Positions 1-10,620 of a stretch of DNA of 64,000 nucleotides are shown in pieces; within the stretch, counting starts at the first letter, position 1; the number at the start of each line of letters is the position of its first letter. The stretch spans positions 4,464,001-4,528,000 of the forward strand of contig JAUIMM010000484.1 in NCBI GenBank assembly GCA_031769625.1, written 5' to 3'. The notes under the pieces are model-generated. The model was not told the origin of the DNA. It did not search any database and worked only from the letters and a program-made list of their open reading frames with translations. This DNA comes from Taudactylus pleione. Its lineage: Eukaryota > Chordata > Amphibia > Anura > Myobatrachidae. A program made the translations under genes and the position numbers.

Positions 1-55
1 TGTTTTATGAATAACATTTCAATAATACATTCTATGCATGTCTAAATATAATACA
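1..55 (-). other. Retroviral sequence downstream of env
   Basis: These bases follow the env stop on the minus strand. They are AT-rich; I see no convincing polypurine tract or LTR start, so the 3' LTR must begin beyond the window edge. Confidence 0.5.
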
Positions 56-1867
56 TCAAAAGATTGTATTTCCAAGTTCATGGTTGTAATGCAGTTCTAA
101 ATTTACCTCGGTATACATATTGTCATTACTGACCACCATCATAGTTTCATTCTTTCGTTTCACTCTGTTTTTACATTTTCCACACTTCAACACAATAGGA
201 ACACATCGGACGCATATGCCAATTATTATGATGACAATCAGTATAAGGATTAAGAATTTGCCTATGCTGGTGATCACTTCCTGGACCCATTCCCCTAGAC
301 CTGAGAACCATTTCACTGGGATCAGCCATGACACCCATCCTTCTATCTTTTCCCCTACTTCAGCCACTGAAGCATTATGGTTCTTGCGAAATTCCCACTT
401 TAGCTGACGAATTTCATCCATCTTCCAGTCTATCACCTCCTTAGGGTCGCTGGTATCATTGGTGACATAGGTGCAACATTTTACTCCAAATTGGGTGGCC
501 AATCTTACGCAATATCCTCCAGTAACAGCAGTTAAATAATTCAACACTAGCCTGTGTTGCACCAGTTCTTTCTTGTACGCTTGCAATTCTCTCCCTGTAT
601 ACCTGAATGTGTCATCATACATCTCGGTGATATTATCTAATAATTTAGCAAGTTCCTGGATATATCTAAAATTTAATGTAACCCGAGCGATGCTGGTGGG
701 GTCCATTGCGACCAGAACTTGAAAGTCAGTTGTCTCACTGATTAACTGAGTGGCTTTATGTATATCACCAGGTACCATATTTCTTTTGCCTATGTGTTCA
801 TATTGTGTGTGAAGATATGGTGACGGTGTGTTTTTATGTATACCCAGCATTTCAACATGTGTGAGGGTCATAACTTCTGGGACTACTCTTCCCAGGTAAC
901 ACAAACCTTCGGAACTCGGGGAGAGCCATTTATACACTTTTCTTCCACAAATGAAATATACATTATCAGGGAGAACATAAGGAATGGTATGCATCATTAT
1001 CATTAAGCACATTTCCCTTGCAAACAATCCAATTTCTGGTTCTTCAATCTGGTACATGCAAGTTTCTGGCTGTATTATTTTAGCACAATAACCATTTGGC
1101 ACCTTACCAATAATTTCTTTGGTGGAACTCAATGTATACTGATACCTAAAATGTTTCCCACCAGACTTAATGAAGCGCAGCAGATCATGGTTTATGGACT
1201 CATTATCAGCTCTTTGTGAGAAGGTCATTGTCTGATTATTCCCCGTCACTTCCCAACTCCCGGGTTTATTGGGGTTGGTTATGTTTAAACACAAAAGTGA
1301 TCTATCTACTTGGAATTGATAGAGTTTGAAATGAGGTGGTTTGGATGAGAGGAATTTTCCATCCAATGTTTTCCCTTTTTGCAATTCTAAAATTTCCGTG
1401 ATATTCAGCGGGAATGGCACCAACCCTACATTATGCTGTCCCTGGGGCACATGTGAACACACCCAGCAATCAGTTTGATTTAACACTTTGCCTACCATGC
1501 TATGATAATCCTCTAGAGGATACCCACCCCAGTACGGATTATATTTAGGTTGGCACCATTGGATTCAGTTCTCATCAACTAGGGACCCACAAAGCTCACA
1601 AATACAGGAATCTTCAGACGATAACCCTCCACACCTTCCCCGAGTATCCGGGACAGCTCTTTTAACAATAACAGTACTAAGATTGGAAAGACACTCCCCT
1701 GATTGGCATTGCACTCCTCCTGATTCCACTCCATCAGCACTGCCATCAGCTCCCGTTTCCTCAATCGGTCCCCCATCACAGACACTGGATATCCCCGGAC
1801 TGACCAGGATGGTGAACACTCTAAAAGAGAATATGAAAATGAACACAGCAGGCCCGTCCATTGTCAC
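56..1867 (-). pseudogene. env: Retroviral envelope (env) pseudogene
   Basis: Surface and transmembrane glycoprotein of the provirus. The upstream part (1565-1867) starts with a Met and a hydrophobic stretch that could be a signal peptide, then a Cys-rich, hydrophilic segment. An in-frame TGA at 1565-1567 interrupts it, and the same frame then continues as a 480-codon open stretch (56-1498). That stretch shows a CWVC motif near its start (SU-type CWxC), many N-glycosylation sequons, a Cys followed 10 residues later by a Cys-Cys pair (473-511), and near the C-terminus a strongly hydrophobic run rich in Ile and Leu followed by a basic cytoplasmic tail. I see no obvious basic furin-type cleavage site and no Gly/Ala-rich fusion peptide. 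The family assignment (retroviral env) is firm from position and layout; function is lost or unproven because of the stop. Confidence 0.88.
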
Positions 1868-1916
1868 AACAAGACCTGCAAATTTCTCTCAGTTCAGGTA
1901 TCTTACTACGATCTTT

Positions 1917-4900
1917 TCAATCCTCCCGGAACAAGCTCGCAAGCGACAGGTCCACACTATCAGCTTTGTCTCCGACTTGTTTCTCCACCGGTTGATTGAC
2001 CTTTTTGCAGTGAGTGGAATGGACCCAGGTATCTCTCTCGGCCACCTTCAAAGATGTAGTACTCGTCAGCAGCACCTGGTATGGACCTTCCCACCGATCA
2101 GTCAAACAACCTGAACACAAGAAATTTCTGATCATTACATATTTTCCTGGTTCAACATCATGACAGATCGTTTCAGGCATATCATTAGACAACAATTTCA
2201 GTTTCTGCTGTTGTTGCTTTAACTGCTTATTCATCGATATAAGGTACTTCACAGTTACCTCGTTGTTACCCTTTAGATCTTCCTGTGGACGTAGGGCCTC
2301 ATTCAGAGGCGGTCGGAGGATGCAAGCGGTCGCTCAGAAACTGGGCGGCCGCTTGCATCCTGACCACCCGCCTCTGTTTCGGTCGTTAGGCTGTGGGTTT
2401 ACACCCACAGCTCTAACGACCACTCGGGTGATGGTCGCGTTGGTCAGAGACCATCGTGACCATCGGGGCTTATGATGAGACCCTAGGGTAGGGTCTCACT
2501 TGTCGTAAGCCCCGGAGAGCTTCTGGCTCTGTCAGAGCCGGAAGCTCTCCACTGACTTCACTAGTGATGTCATTGGGTCCTCCCCCAAATGGTAGGCATT
2601 CCCATGGGAATGCCTCCGTTTGGGCTGCCACCCCCCTGGCCCGCCTTCCAAATGGGGCAAGCTGTCAATCAACATCGACAGCTCGCCCCCTTTGGAAAGA
2701 GACCCGCTACGATCGGCGCTGTCGGTCGTAGCGGGTCTCATGCATGCGCACGAGGGAGCCAGCTCCCTTGTGCACATGTGCACTGGCCAAACATCGAGGC
2801 GGCCGACCGTACGGCCGCCTCTGAATTAAGCCCTTATAATCAAATGAGGTTGTCTACCGAACAATATTTAAAATGGGGACAGATTCAGAGGAGGTCTAGG
2901 AGTGGTCCTTATGCTATGTAGGACCAAAGGTAACGCTTCTGGCCATCCTAGTCCAGTCTCTGCCATGATTTTACTTAGCTTATTTTTAATAGTCCCGTTC
3001 ATCCTCTCTACCTTGGCACTGGCTTGTGGTTGGTAGGGGGTGTGAAGTCGGCTATTAATACCCATCAGCTTACACATATTTTGAAAAACATCACCTGTGA
3101 AATGGGTACCCCTATCACTCTCGATGATTTTAGGGATACCGTACCTGCATACAAATTCCTGAACTATTTTCTTGGCAGTAAACACAGCAGTATTAGTGGC
3201 TGCTGGGTAAGCCTCAACCCAGTTAGAAAATACATCTGTGCACACTAATACATACTTAAGGTTCCTGCAGGGTGGTAATTGGATGAAATCAATTTGTATC
3301 ACCTGGAAAGGTCCATCAGTTGGTGGAATGTGGGATGGTTCATTAGGGATCGCTTTCCCTATGTTCTTTCTCAAGTAGGTCAGACAGGACATTGCTATCT
3401 TCTCTGCTTGTGAAGAAAAACCTGGTGCGCACCAGTATGCCCTCACCAACTTGCACATACCCTGTTTACCCAGATGAGTCAAGCCGTGTACTGCCTCAGC
3501 CAGGCTGGGGTGATATGTCTTGGTGGCTACTGGCTTACCATGTCCGTCCCTCCAGAGCCCAGAGGACTCTTGGCCACATCCCTTGGACTTCCAAATGGAT
3601 TTTTCCTGAATTGAACACAAATTTTGCATCTCAATTAATTTGAGCATATCAATAGTTTGAAATGACATAATTGTTTCAGTTGGAGGAAATATTTTTAACT
3701 CTGCTGCCCATTTTGCAGCTTCATCAGCTCTGTTGTTGCCCAGTGACACCGGGTCATCCTCACATGTGTGGGCTTTGCATTTAATTACTGCCACTGCTTT
3801 GGGCAGTTGGATTGGTTCTAAAAGATGTTTTATGTGTCGGGAATGTGCAACTGGTGTGTCTGCTGCTGTCATTAAATTTCTCAGACGCCATAGAGCCCCA
3901 AAATCGTGCACCACCCCGAACGCGTACCTCGAGTCAGTGTAAATGTTAGCAGATTTGCCTGCTGCCAGTTCACATGCTCTAGTCAGTGCTACTAACTCTG
4001 CCACCTGGGCTGAGTGAGGAGGACCGAGAGGTTTAACTTCTATGATGTCTGTGTCATTTACAACAGCATAACCTGTACATAATTCACCTATGTCTGTTTG
4101 TCTATGACAACTCCCATCCGTATAAAAAGTTACATCCACATTCTCTAAAGGTGTGTCATGTATGTCAGGTCTAGCCGTAAAGGTCTGATTCAGATGTGTC
4201 ATACAATCGTGCGTATCATTGTCCGCCAAACTCACCTCCCGACAGCAACTCCTCTCCTTCCACCCTTTGTACATCATGTTGTACACATGGTAGGTATGTT
4301 GCTGGATTCAGCGTACTGCAAAGTTTAACAGTAATATTTGCAGGAGTGATTAGAGCTAGTTCCCATTTGGTGAACCTAGCCGAGGAGACGTGTCTGGTTT
4401 GAGCTGAGTTCAACAGAGCAGATACAGCATGGTGAGTGTAGACAATCATATCATGGCCCAATACTACGTCCTCACTTTTACTCACCAATAAAGCAGTAGC
4501 TGCTACACTTCTCAAACAGGTTGGGGCGTGATCTTGCTACCGTGTCCAATTGGGCACTGTAGTATGCTACGGGCCTACTGGCATCACCATGTTTTTGTGT
4601 AAGGATACCTGCAGCATAACCATTGGCTTCCGTACAATACAAATCAAAAGGTTTTTCATAATCAGGTATTCCCAATGCAGGAGCTCTTGTCAGACTATCC
4701 TTATGATTAAGCAAAGCCTGTTCTGATTCCTCTGTGTGTATGACACGATCGGGCAATGAGGAAGAGACTAATTCCTGTAAAGGTAAAGCCAAAATAGAAA
4801 AACCTGGTATCCACATTCTACAATATCCACACATTCCCAAGAAGTTACGAATTTGCTGTTGATTCTGCGGCAGTGTCATGTTTTGTATGGCCTGGATTCT

Positions 4901-6133
4901 ATCTGTTGTGAGGTTTCGTAACCCCTGGGTTAGGAAGTGTCCCAAATATTTTACTCTGAATTGGCACGGCTGTAGTTTGTCCTTAGACACCTTGTGTCCT
5001 GTTTGTGAGAGATGAAGTAACAAAAGTTTAGTATCATTCAAACATGACATAAACATGTCAGAACATAGCAATAAATCGTCCACATATTGAATTAGAACAG
5101 ATCCATTGGCAGGTTGAAAAGATTGTAAACAGTCGTGCAATGCCTGGGAGATGATACTGGGGCTGTCTATGAAACCTTGGGGTAATCGTGTCCATGTGTA
5201 TTGTAAACCTCTGTATGTAAATGCAAATAGGTACTGACAGTCAGGATGGAGAGGCACAGAGAAGAAAGCTGAACAGAAGTCAATGACAGTGAAATGGGTT
5301 GCATTTGGTGGGATTTGCATCAAAATGACAGCTGGATTCGGCACTACGGGGAATTGGCTCTCTACTACCTTATTAACACCTCTAAGGTCTTGTACCAGCC
5401 TATAACCCCTCCCACCACTCTTCTTCACTGCAAAGATGGGACTGTTGGCTACACTAGCTGTACGAACTAAAATTCCCTGTTGCAATAATCACTCAATTAT
5501 TGTAAAAACCCCTAATTCTACCTCCTGCTTTAGTGGGTACTGGGGAATTTTTGGAGCTTGCCTTCCGCTTTTTAAATTTACCATTACTAGGCTTACGTTT
5601 GCCATTAATCCAGTGTCCTGTCCACCTTTAGTCCAAAGGGAATCTGGAATTCGGGACAACATTTCATCTACCTGTGATGGAATTTCATTTAAAACTGTAG
5701 AGTGATACATTATCCTTTGAGGAGTGTCTAACATATCCCGCACCTCATATACCATTCTCTCTGGGATATCTAAAAATACACCATCAGGGGTGCAATATAT
5801 AACACATCCCATGTTACATAACAAGTCTCTGCCCAGTAGGTTAGTAGGAGCCACAGCAGCCAGGAGAAAAGAATGCCTGGTATGCAACGGCCCAATAGTA
5901 ACCTCTGTGGACTTTGTTAAAGGATAATGTTCCACTTTACCTGTTACACCCATTGTTGGTACTGTCTGGTTGGTCACCAGCAAATTAACGGGAGATTTTA
6001 TCACCGACCTGGTTGCCCCTGTGTCTACAAGAAAAGGATATTCAGTACCAGCTACATCAACCATCATGACCGGTTCTTCCCTAGTACTTCCCGTTAACCT
6101 GACCATCTGTAGACTACAGGTATGACCTGACCC
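1917..6133 (-). pseudogene. pol: Retroviral pro-pol pseudogene (protease, RT, RNase H, integrase)
   Basis: Reads in the same frame as gag after a UAG. Protease: DTGATRS active site at about 6005-6025. RT: LPQGF and YVDD (5075-5086). RNase H: YTDGSC and YTDSRY. Integrase: His-His zinc-binding region in which the last Cys of the CxxC is Tyr, then a D,D-35-E core, and after an insertion the C-terminal domain with a WEGPYQVLL motif (1917-2252). Damage: TGA at 5489-5491 between protease and RT; a frameshift near 4515 and another near 4216-4286; TAA at 2868-2870 in place of the Glu expected in a conserved LSPFE motif; and the MITE at 2294-2833. The reading frame is the same on both sides of the MITE if one 3-bp target copy is discounted. 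Clearly non-functional. Confidence 0.95.
2294..2833. mobile_element. Harbinger-type MITE inserted in the provirus (copy A)
   Basis: Terminal inverted repeats begin GGGCCTCATTCAGAGGC and end in the mirror GCCTCTGAATTAAGCCC. The flanks are GTA on the left and TTA on the right, a likely 3-bp target duplication with one change. The interior is a row of short palindromes (for example a GAGACCCTA/TAGGGTCTC pair and a TGTGGGT/ACCCACA pair). Four relatives lie elsewhere in the window. It splits the integrase gene, so it arrived after the retrovirus. Confidence 0.85.
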
Positions 6134-6140
6134 CTAACAT
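6122..6140 (-). promoter_or_regulatory. Gag-pro junction with read-through UAG
   Basis: The gag frame ends in TAG (6134-6136), directly followed in the same frame by GGG TCA GGT and then protease. Gammaretroviruses express pol by suppressing such a UAG, helped by a purine-rich spacer and a pseudoknot. The identical frame and the G-rich spacer are seen; the pseudoknot was not modelled. Confidence 0.7.
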
Positions 6141-7911
6141 TGGCTACCATTCTCCAATAAAGCATTTACGGCTACAATTGGAGCTGGTGCCGGCTGAACA
6201 TTTGCTGGCCTCTGTGCATATCCCTTATAGGGATATCTAGGTCTTCCCTGATGTGGGATCCCTACTCCTTTTACTGTACAGTTTCTACTTAAGTGTCCTG
6301 TTTGTTTACAGTTAAAACAGGTTTGTGTTTCGGGTGAAGACATGTGGTGTTGTGAGGTTTGCGCAGAGGGTAAAGGTGGTGGATATGGGTAAGGATAGGG
6401 AGGGTAAGGGTATTGTGGGGGATAAGAAGTTGGTGGATAGCCTGGGACCTGTGGTTGCATTGAGATAGTGGGATAGAGTTGTTTTTGTTGTTGAGTGGGG
6501 TTAGTGAGAGCACATACTTGTTCAGAAGTGAGTGTGTGTGCAAGTGCAAGTGTGTCTGTTGGCTGTGATGTAACCGTCATTCCCTCCAGAGCTTGTATAC
6601 TGACAGCCATTAGTTTTTCGCTCTGGGCTTCTCTCTTTTTGGAGATGTTTTTATCATGTTCAATGGCGGTTTCTATGAGGGTATCTATTGTAAGTCCCCA
6701 CCAGCCAGGCTGTGAGGTCTGAACCCGAGTTTCTAAACTCTCTTTCAGACCGTCCACAAGTACCGTAACTATCATTCCCCTGTGGTGAGTGCTATCTTTA
6801 ATATCTTCTATCCCAGTGTACTGGGTGATAGCCTGCAGAGCCCGATCACAGTAATCTTCTGCAGTCTCACTCTCTTTCTGTTTAATGGTGAAAATTTTGT
6901 TCCAGTTAACTACTACTGGAAAATATATACCCAATTGAGTTACAATGTGGGAAATGTTACCTTAGTTTACTTGGTCTGTTAAGGGAACGTCACCATCCAA
7001 TACACAATCCGTGATAAATTTTGTCACGTCGGTATTGCGTGGCAGACAGGCCCTTAACACCACACGCCAATCTTTATTAGTGGGCTCATGTGAACTACTC
7101 AAATTTGTCAAAAATCTTTGACATTTGGCTAATTCCTTTTTGGGATCGGGGAAATCATTTATGATGGAATGGAAGGACAATGCATTACTACTTCCCTCGT
7201 GGGCACTATACCGTTTGCGTCTGCATTTCCATTTGGAACAGTTATTGTCCGAATGGTATGTAGACCGGTAGCGCTACTACCTTTGACCTGATTACCTGGC
7301 TGGGGGTTTAGTCTTCTGCTGCTACGTATGGTATGAACAACTTCCTCTATGGGTGCAGAGAGCATTAACACTTCCCTTGCTGTTACCAATGGAGATGGCG
7401 GCACCACTCATGATTGTGGTAATGCAGCATCTATCATCTGCACAGCATGGGAAATGGCAGACATTACAATAGGCTCATCATCCGCATCATGAACATTTTC
7501 TTTATAGTTGCTTAAGAGAGGGTACAAGTTGCTTGTTACATTTTTATGGGTATTTTTGGTAACTGTACTTGCACCTCCTTCCACATAAGGTGGGGAAGGT
7601 GAGCGTGAATTGCTGGCAATACTCTCCACGATGCTACCTTGCTGCACGTGTGCGCCATTTTGCGGCTCGCCCGTATTGCAATTCAGCATTGTGGATGTAT
7701 TTTCTGGCAATGTGCTCACGACGCTAGTTTGTGTCATTTGCACATTGTTAAGCCACGCATCCCCTTCATGCTGCCACAGTTTTAAACATTCAAAATATTT
7801 AACCTTTTTCTCTTGGGAGCGCATCAAACTGATGTGATCCCGGACATTGTCTAACACATTTTTATCAAAACTACCAATTCTGGGAAACGGTCTAACACTC
7901 TTCCTCTTCAT
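6134..7911 (-). pseudogene. gag: Retroviral gag pseudogene
   Basis: Structural polyprotein of the provirus. It starts at an ATG at 7911. The 5' third (7408-7911) ends at an in-frame TGA (7408-7410); the same frame resumes at once with a proline-rich piece; a frameshift near 7160-7180 moves to the frame that carries a capsid-like segment (6965-7180); a TAG at 6962-6964 interrupts again before the last open part (6134-6934). That last part has a Pro/Tyr-rich linker and a single CCHC zinc knuckle, C-x2-C-x4-H-x4-C (6278-6319). The final stop is the UAG of the gag-pro junction. A single knuckle and terminal UAG fit class I retroviruses. Confidence 0.92.
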
Positions 7912-8890
7912 ATTAAACCATAAATCTCAATACCTTATTGCATAAGTACCGTACTTGGTATGCATGATACGACGGGCCGATCCGATCGGCGCCCGCATTA
8001 GCAGCACATCATTGCCAAACATCTCTACTGTTTGCGTGGCTCCCATTCTGAGACAACTCCTACGCTTTTCAATAAAGATTTAAACTGGTGAAAGACAATC
8101 AAGACACTTTCACTTACCTGTGGACGATTTAAGTCGGCGGCACCCACACACCTGGATAAGATCTAGTAAGGCAACTTCCACACCTGGATAAGATTTGAAA
8201 AAGGCAACTTCCACACCCGGATAAGATTAGTAAGGCAACTTCCACACCTATGAGAGTTTATATGTCGGCTACTCTCACACACCTCTCTACAACAAAGACA
8301 ACATGTACACCTGCTACTGTGTATAGAATGGTAAAGCTGCTTACCGAGTGGCTAGACTAACTCTTGCACCTAGCCCTTAAGGATCATACGATACCCTTAA
8401 CTTTGTTCAACAAATATTCACTATTACACACTTTTTTCCTGCGCAGAAAAATACACGTTAACCCAGATATTGGTAATAGAGAAAAAAAAATGTAAACCTC
8501 AATGGCTTTGTTCAAACACGTGGCAGCACAACCGGAAGTACATATACGCTATTGTGCGACCAGTCGCATACACAATAATGCGACTACCACACAACCGTAT
8601 AATGGCATTTTAACTGCGTACACAAAAGTGTGTCTTTTTTTCTATGCGCAATCCTGTGACTTAGTTGCGTACTCAGTACTGCGACACCCCTTTAAACGTA
8701 AGGTTCTATCAACAGAGGAAAACAAACTTTTTCCTCTCTTGTCCCTGGATTCTAGTCAGCTTCCTTGATTCACACGGAGACGGATAGCGATCTTTCAGCA
8801 CAAAGCGGTTGCAGGCAAACCCTGCATGTGGCCTCTCCAGTCTTTGCTGAAATATCGATAGACGTATGTACCGTGTGAGCAGGTAAGTGA
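7912..8890 (-). other. Retroviral 5' leader between primer site and gag
   Basis: About 1 kb of non-coding sequence. It contains a strong 5' splice site on the minus strand, CAG|GTAAGTG at 8111-8120, well placed to make the spliced env mRNA, and a three-unit tandem repeat at 8147-8249. No open reading frame here looks real. The packaging signal would be expected here but cannot be identified by eye. Confidence 0.6.
8147..8249. repeat. Three-unit tandem repeat in retroviral leader
   Basis: Units of about 31-34 bp share the core GGATAAGAT followed by AAGGCAACTTCCACACC, repeated three times with small changes. It lies upstream of the splice donor in transcript order. Confidence 0.85.
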
Positions 8891-8908
8891 CTTCACTACG
8901 AGCCCCCA
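8891..8908 (-). other. Putative primer binding site (tRNA-Pro-like)
   Basis: On the minus strand the 18 bases start TGGGGGCTCGT, the first 11 bases of the tRNA-Pro primer site used by murine-leukaemia-type viruses; the last 7 do not match. The position, between the LTR-like promoter segment and the gag leader, fits. Decay or a variant tRNA would explain the mismatches. Confidence 0.6.
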
Positions 8909-8950
8909 ACTAACGATACTGGATCAGAACCTCTATATACCCCTGCCTGT

Positions 8951-9070
8951 ACCTTCTAAAACCCTTCCTATAAACCTCTAAGGATGACGCTAATTTGCAT
9001 ACGCAGTCATACCTTCTAAAACCCTTCCTATAAACCTCTAAGGATGACGCTACTTTGCATACGCAGTCAT
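8951..9070. repeat. Two 60-bp direct repeats in the LTR
   Basis: Bases 8951-9010 and 9011-9070 are identical apart from one base (TAATTTGC versus TACTTTGC). On the minus strand the first copy contains the octamer ATGCAAAT next to a GCGTCATCC box; the change destroys the octamer in the other copy. The near identity points to a duplication late in the life of the element. Confidence 0.95.
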
Positions 9071-9312
9071 ACCATAAATAAAGACTTAGACGTGGAATCT
9101 GTGGTTCCAAAGCACAAGTGTTATTCAGGTAAAAGTTTAGACAGTTACACGCAATTGATCAAGACATAATTTAGGCGCAAAAGGAAAATTATACAGATCC
9201 AAGTACAGTATACATACGCAGGCGCTTCCGGACCCGGAGATAGGCATCAGCAAGAGACCCCTAGTCATACAGCGTTCAGCACAAAGACTGAGAACCAGCG
9301 TTCGTGCACACA

Positions 9313-9371
9313 TATTTATACCCCCCCAGAATAAACAGGACAATAGGGAAGTTTGTTGCTGGTGTCATTGG
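9313..9371 (-). promoter_or_regulatory. LTR core promoter (CCAAT and TATA boxes)
   Basis: On the minus strand a CCAAT box (9367-9371) lies about 50 bp upstream of TATAAATA (9313-9320). This places a transcription start near 9285 and supports reading this block as the U3/R part of an LTR. Start site is inferred. Confidence 0.55.
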
Positions 9372-9484
9372 TTCCCAGGGGAGAAGCATCTGTTACAGCA
9401 CATTTAACAGGCTAGTTCAAATAGACTCTCCCTGCCTCTAACAGCTGGGGATCTTCCTCTTCAAGCCCCTGCAACATCCTAACA

Positions 9485-10117
9485 GTTGATCCTAAAATAT
9501 ATATTTTGTTGCTTGTAGGCTCTGCAATCCATAACTCGAGAATGCATGATGTGATCTCCCCACCGATAACACTGGAATACTGTAAAAAGAGTACGCATCA
9601 GTACAACTCCAAACACGACTTGTTTAGCATGTATAATACCTTAGTTATCAAATATCTTTATTTCTCAGCATTTAAACTAACTGAACCAACTTAAATCATA
9701 CACTTTAAAGTGTATTGAACCTTATGTGTGAATATGTAATGTGTGGGTATTCAGGGTTTGATATAAGGACGCTAGTTAACTTGGGGCAGATGCGTGCGCA
9801 TAAAGCTAATAAAACAACGGTTTCATACAAAGTCCTATGCTTTCGCTAATATGCGACTAGTTAACAGCGCAATTGTGTGTATTAATGTGTGTATGAGAAA
9901 TGGTGAAAGATGCAAATGCATGGTGCTATTAGTATTATCGCCACATGTACTAAAATGTGAGTTTATCTAAAATGGCGCTTAGGCGGCCATTCGCAAAATG
10001 GGTTCTTGCAATCTCATTTTCAAGATGGCGTCTTGCGGCCATTCGCAAGATGGCGTCGCCGTGATTAAATTTTAAACTGAACTTGTCTCAGCCAATTATT
10101 CAGCTTCGACAGTTGCA
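9485..10117. other. Unassigned DNA with YY1-like boxes
   Basis: No gene seen. At 9969-10057 three AARATGGCG boxes (YY1-like) occur together with two copies of GCGGCCATTCGCAA. This may be an outer part of the retroviral LTR or a separate repeat; I cannot decide without its partner copy. Confidence 0.4.
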
Positions 10118-10159
10118 CACCCGTGATAAGAGCACTGGTTATAACAAGTGATAAGCAAA

Positions 10160-10620
10160 TACCTCTTCCCTCCCCATGTTTTGGTTTTGGTTCAAAAAAC
10201 ATCTTCATGTTTTGGTTTTGGTTCAAAAACCAACTTCATGTTTTGGTTGAAAAACCATCTTCATGTTTTGTTTTTTTCAAAACCACCCTGAGTTGTTTTG
10301 GAATTCATAAAAATTGTCAAAAATAGTTAAAAGTAATGTAATTTGCATCTGTTTTTATTCCTGCATTAATATTGATAGTAATACTATTACTATTTTCATC
10401 AATATTGGCCAACAGCTGCAGCGATTTGGCTGGCTAAAAATAGTGAATGAACAATGACACAAAAATATGGCAGTATAAAAAGATATACAACACCTAGAAA
10501 GCATAATGTCATAGCTGTGGCAGATAGGATGGCAGTTAAATAAAGTGTTCGAGTGTACAGCATATGTATGATACCCCAAAGTGGGCCTCCACCAACAGTA
10601 AAATGGTTTGGGAAAATTAT
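10160..10620. mobile_element. Fragment of hAT family with GTTTTGG-rich end
   Basis: Repeated GTTTTGGTTTTGGTTC motifs, then a segment with CAATATTGGCC and GGCAGATAGGATGGCAG that matches 36780-37020 and 33150-33340 in order. These shared blocks define one dispersed family whose other members show hAT-like ends. The terminus itself is missing here. Confidence 0.65.

Larger units (their letters stand above)
1..9484 (-). mobile_element. Endogenous retrovirus (class I, gamma/epsilon-like), 3' end outside window
   Basis: A near-complete provirus read on the minus strand: LTR, primer binding site, leader, gag, protease-RT-RNase H-integrase, env. Seen directly: one CCHC knuckle at the end of gag, a UAG stop followed in frame by protease, the DTG protease active site, a YVDD RT motif, an RNase H YTDG motif, a D,D-35-E integrase and an env with CWxC and a C-terminal membrane anchor. 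The in-frame gag stop/pro arrangement is typical of class I retroviruses. Many stops, frameshifts and a DNA-transposon insertion show it is an old, inactive copy. The 3' LTR is not reached, so insertion age from LTR divergence cannot be read here. Confidence 0.93.
8909..9484 (-). mobile_element. Probable 5' LTR of the provirus
   Basis: Upstream of the primer site on the minus strand. It contains a CCAAT box and TATAAATA with normal promoter spacing and a 60-bp tandem duplication near the 3' side. A plausible outer edge is the TGTTAGG at 9478-9484, but the inner edge lacks a clean CA, and the partner LTR is outside the window, so both edges are estimates. The LTR could extend further, up to about 10100. 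Confidence 0.55.

Noticed and set aside
8878..8890. CAGGTAAGTG splice donor on the plus strand
   Set aside because: It is on the strand opposite to the retroviral transcript and has no exon evidence.
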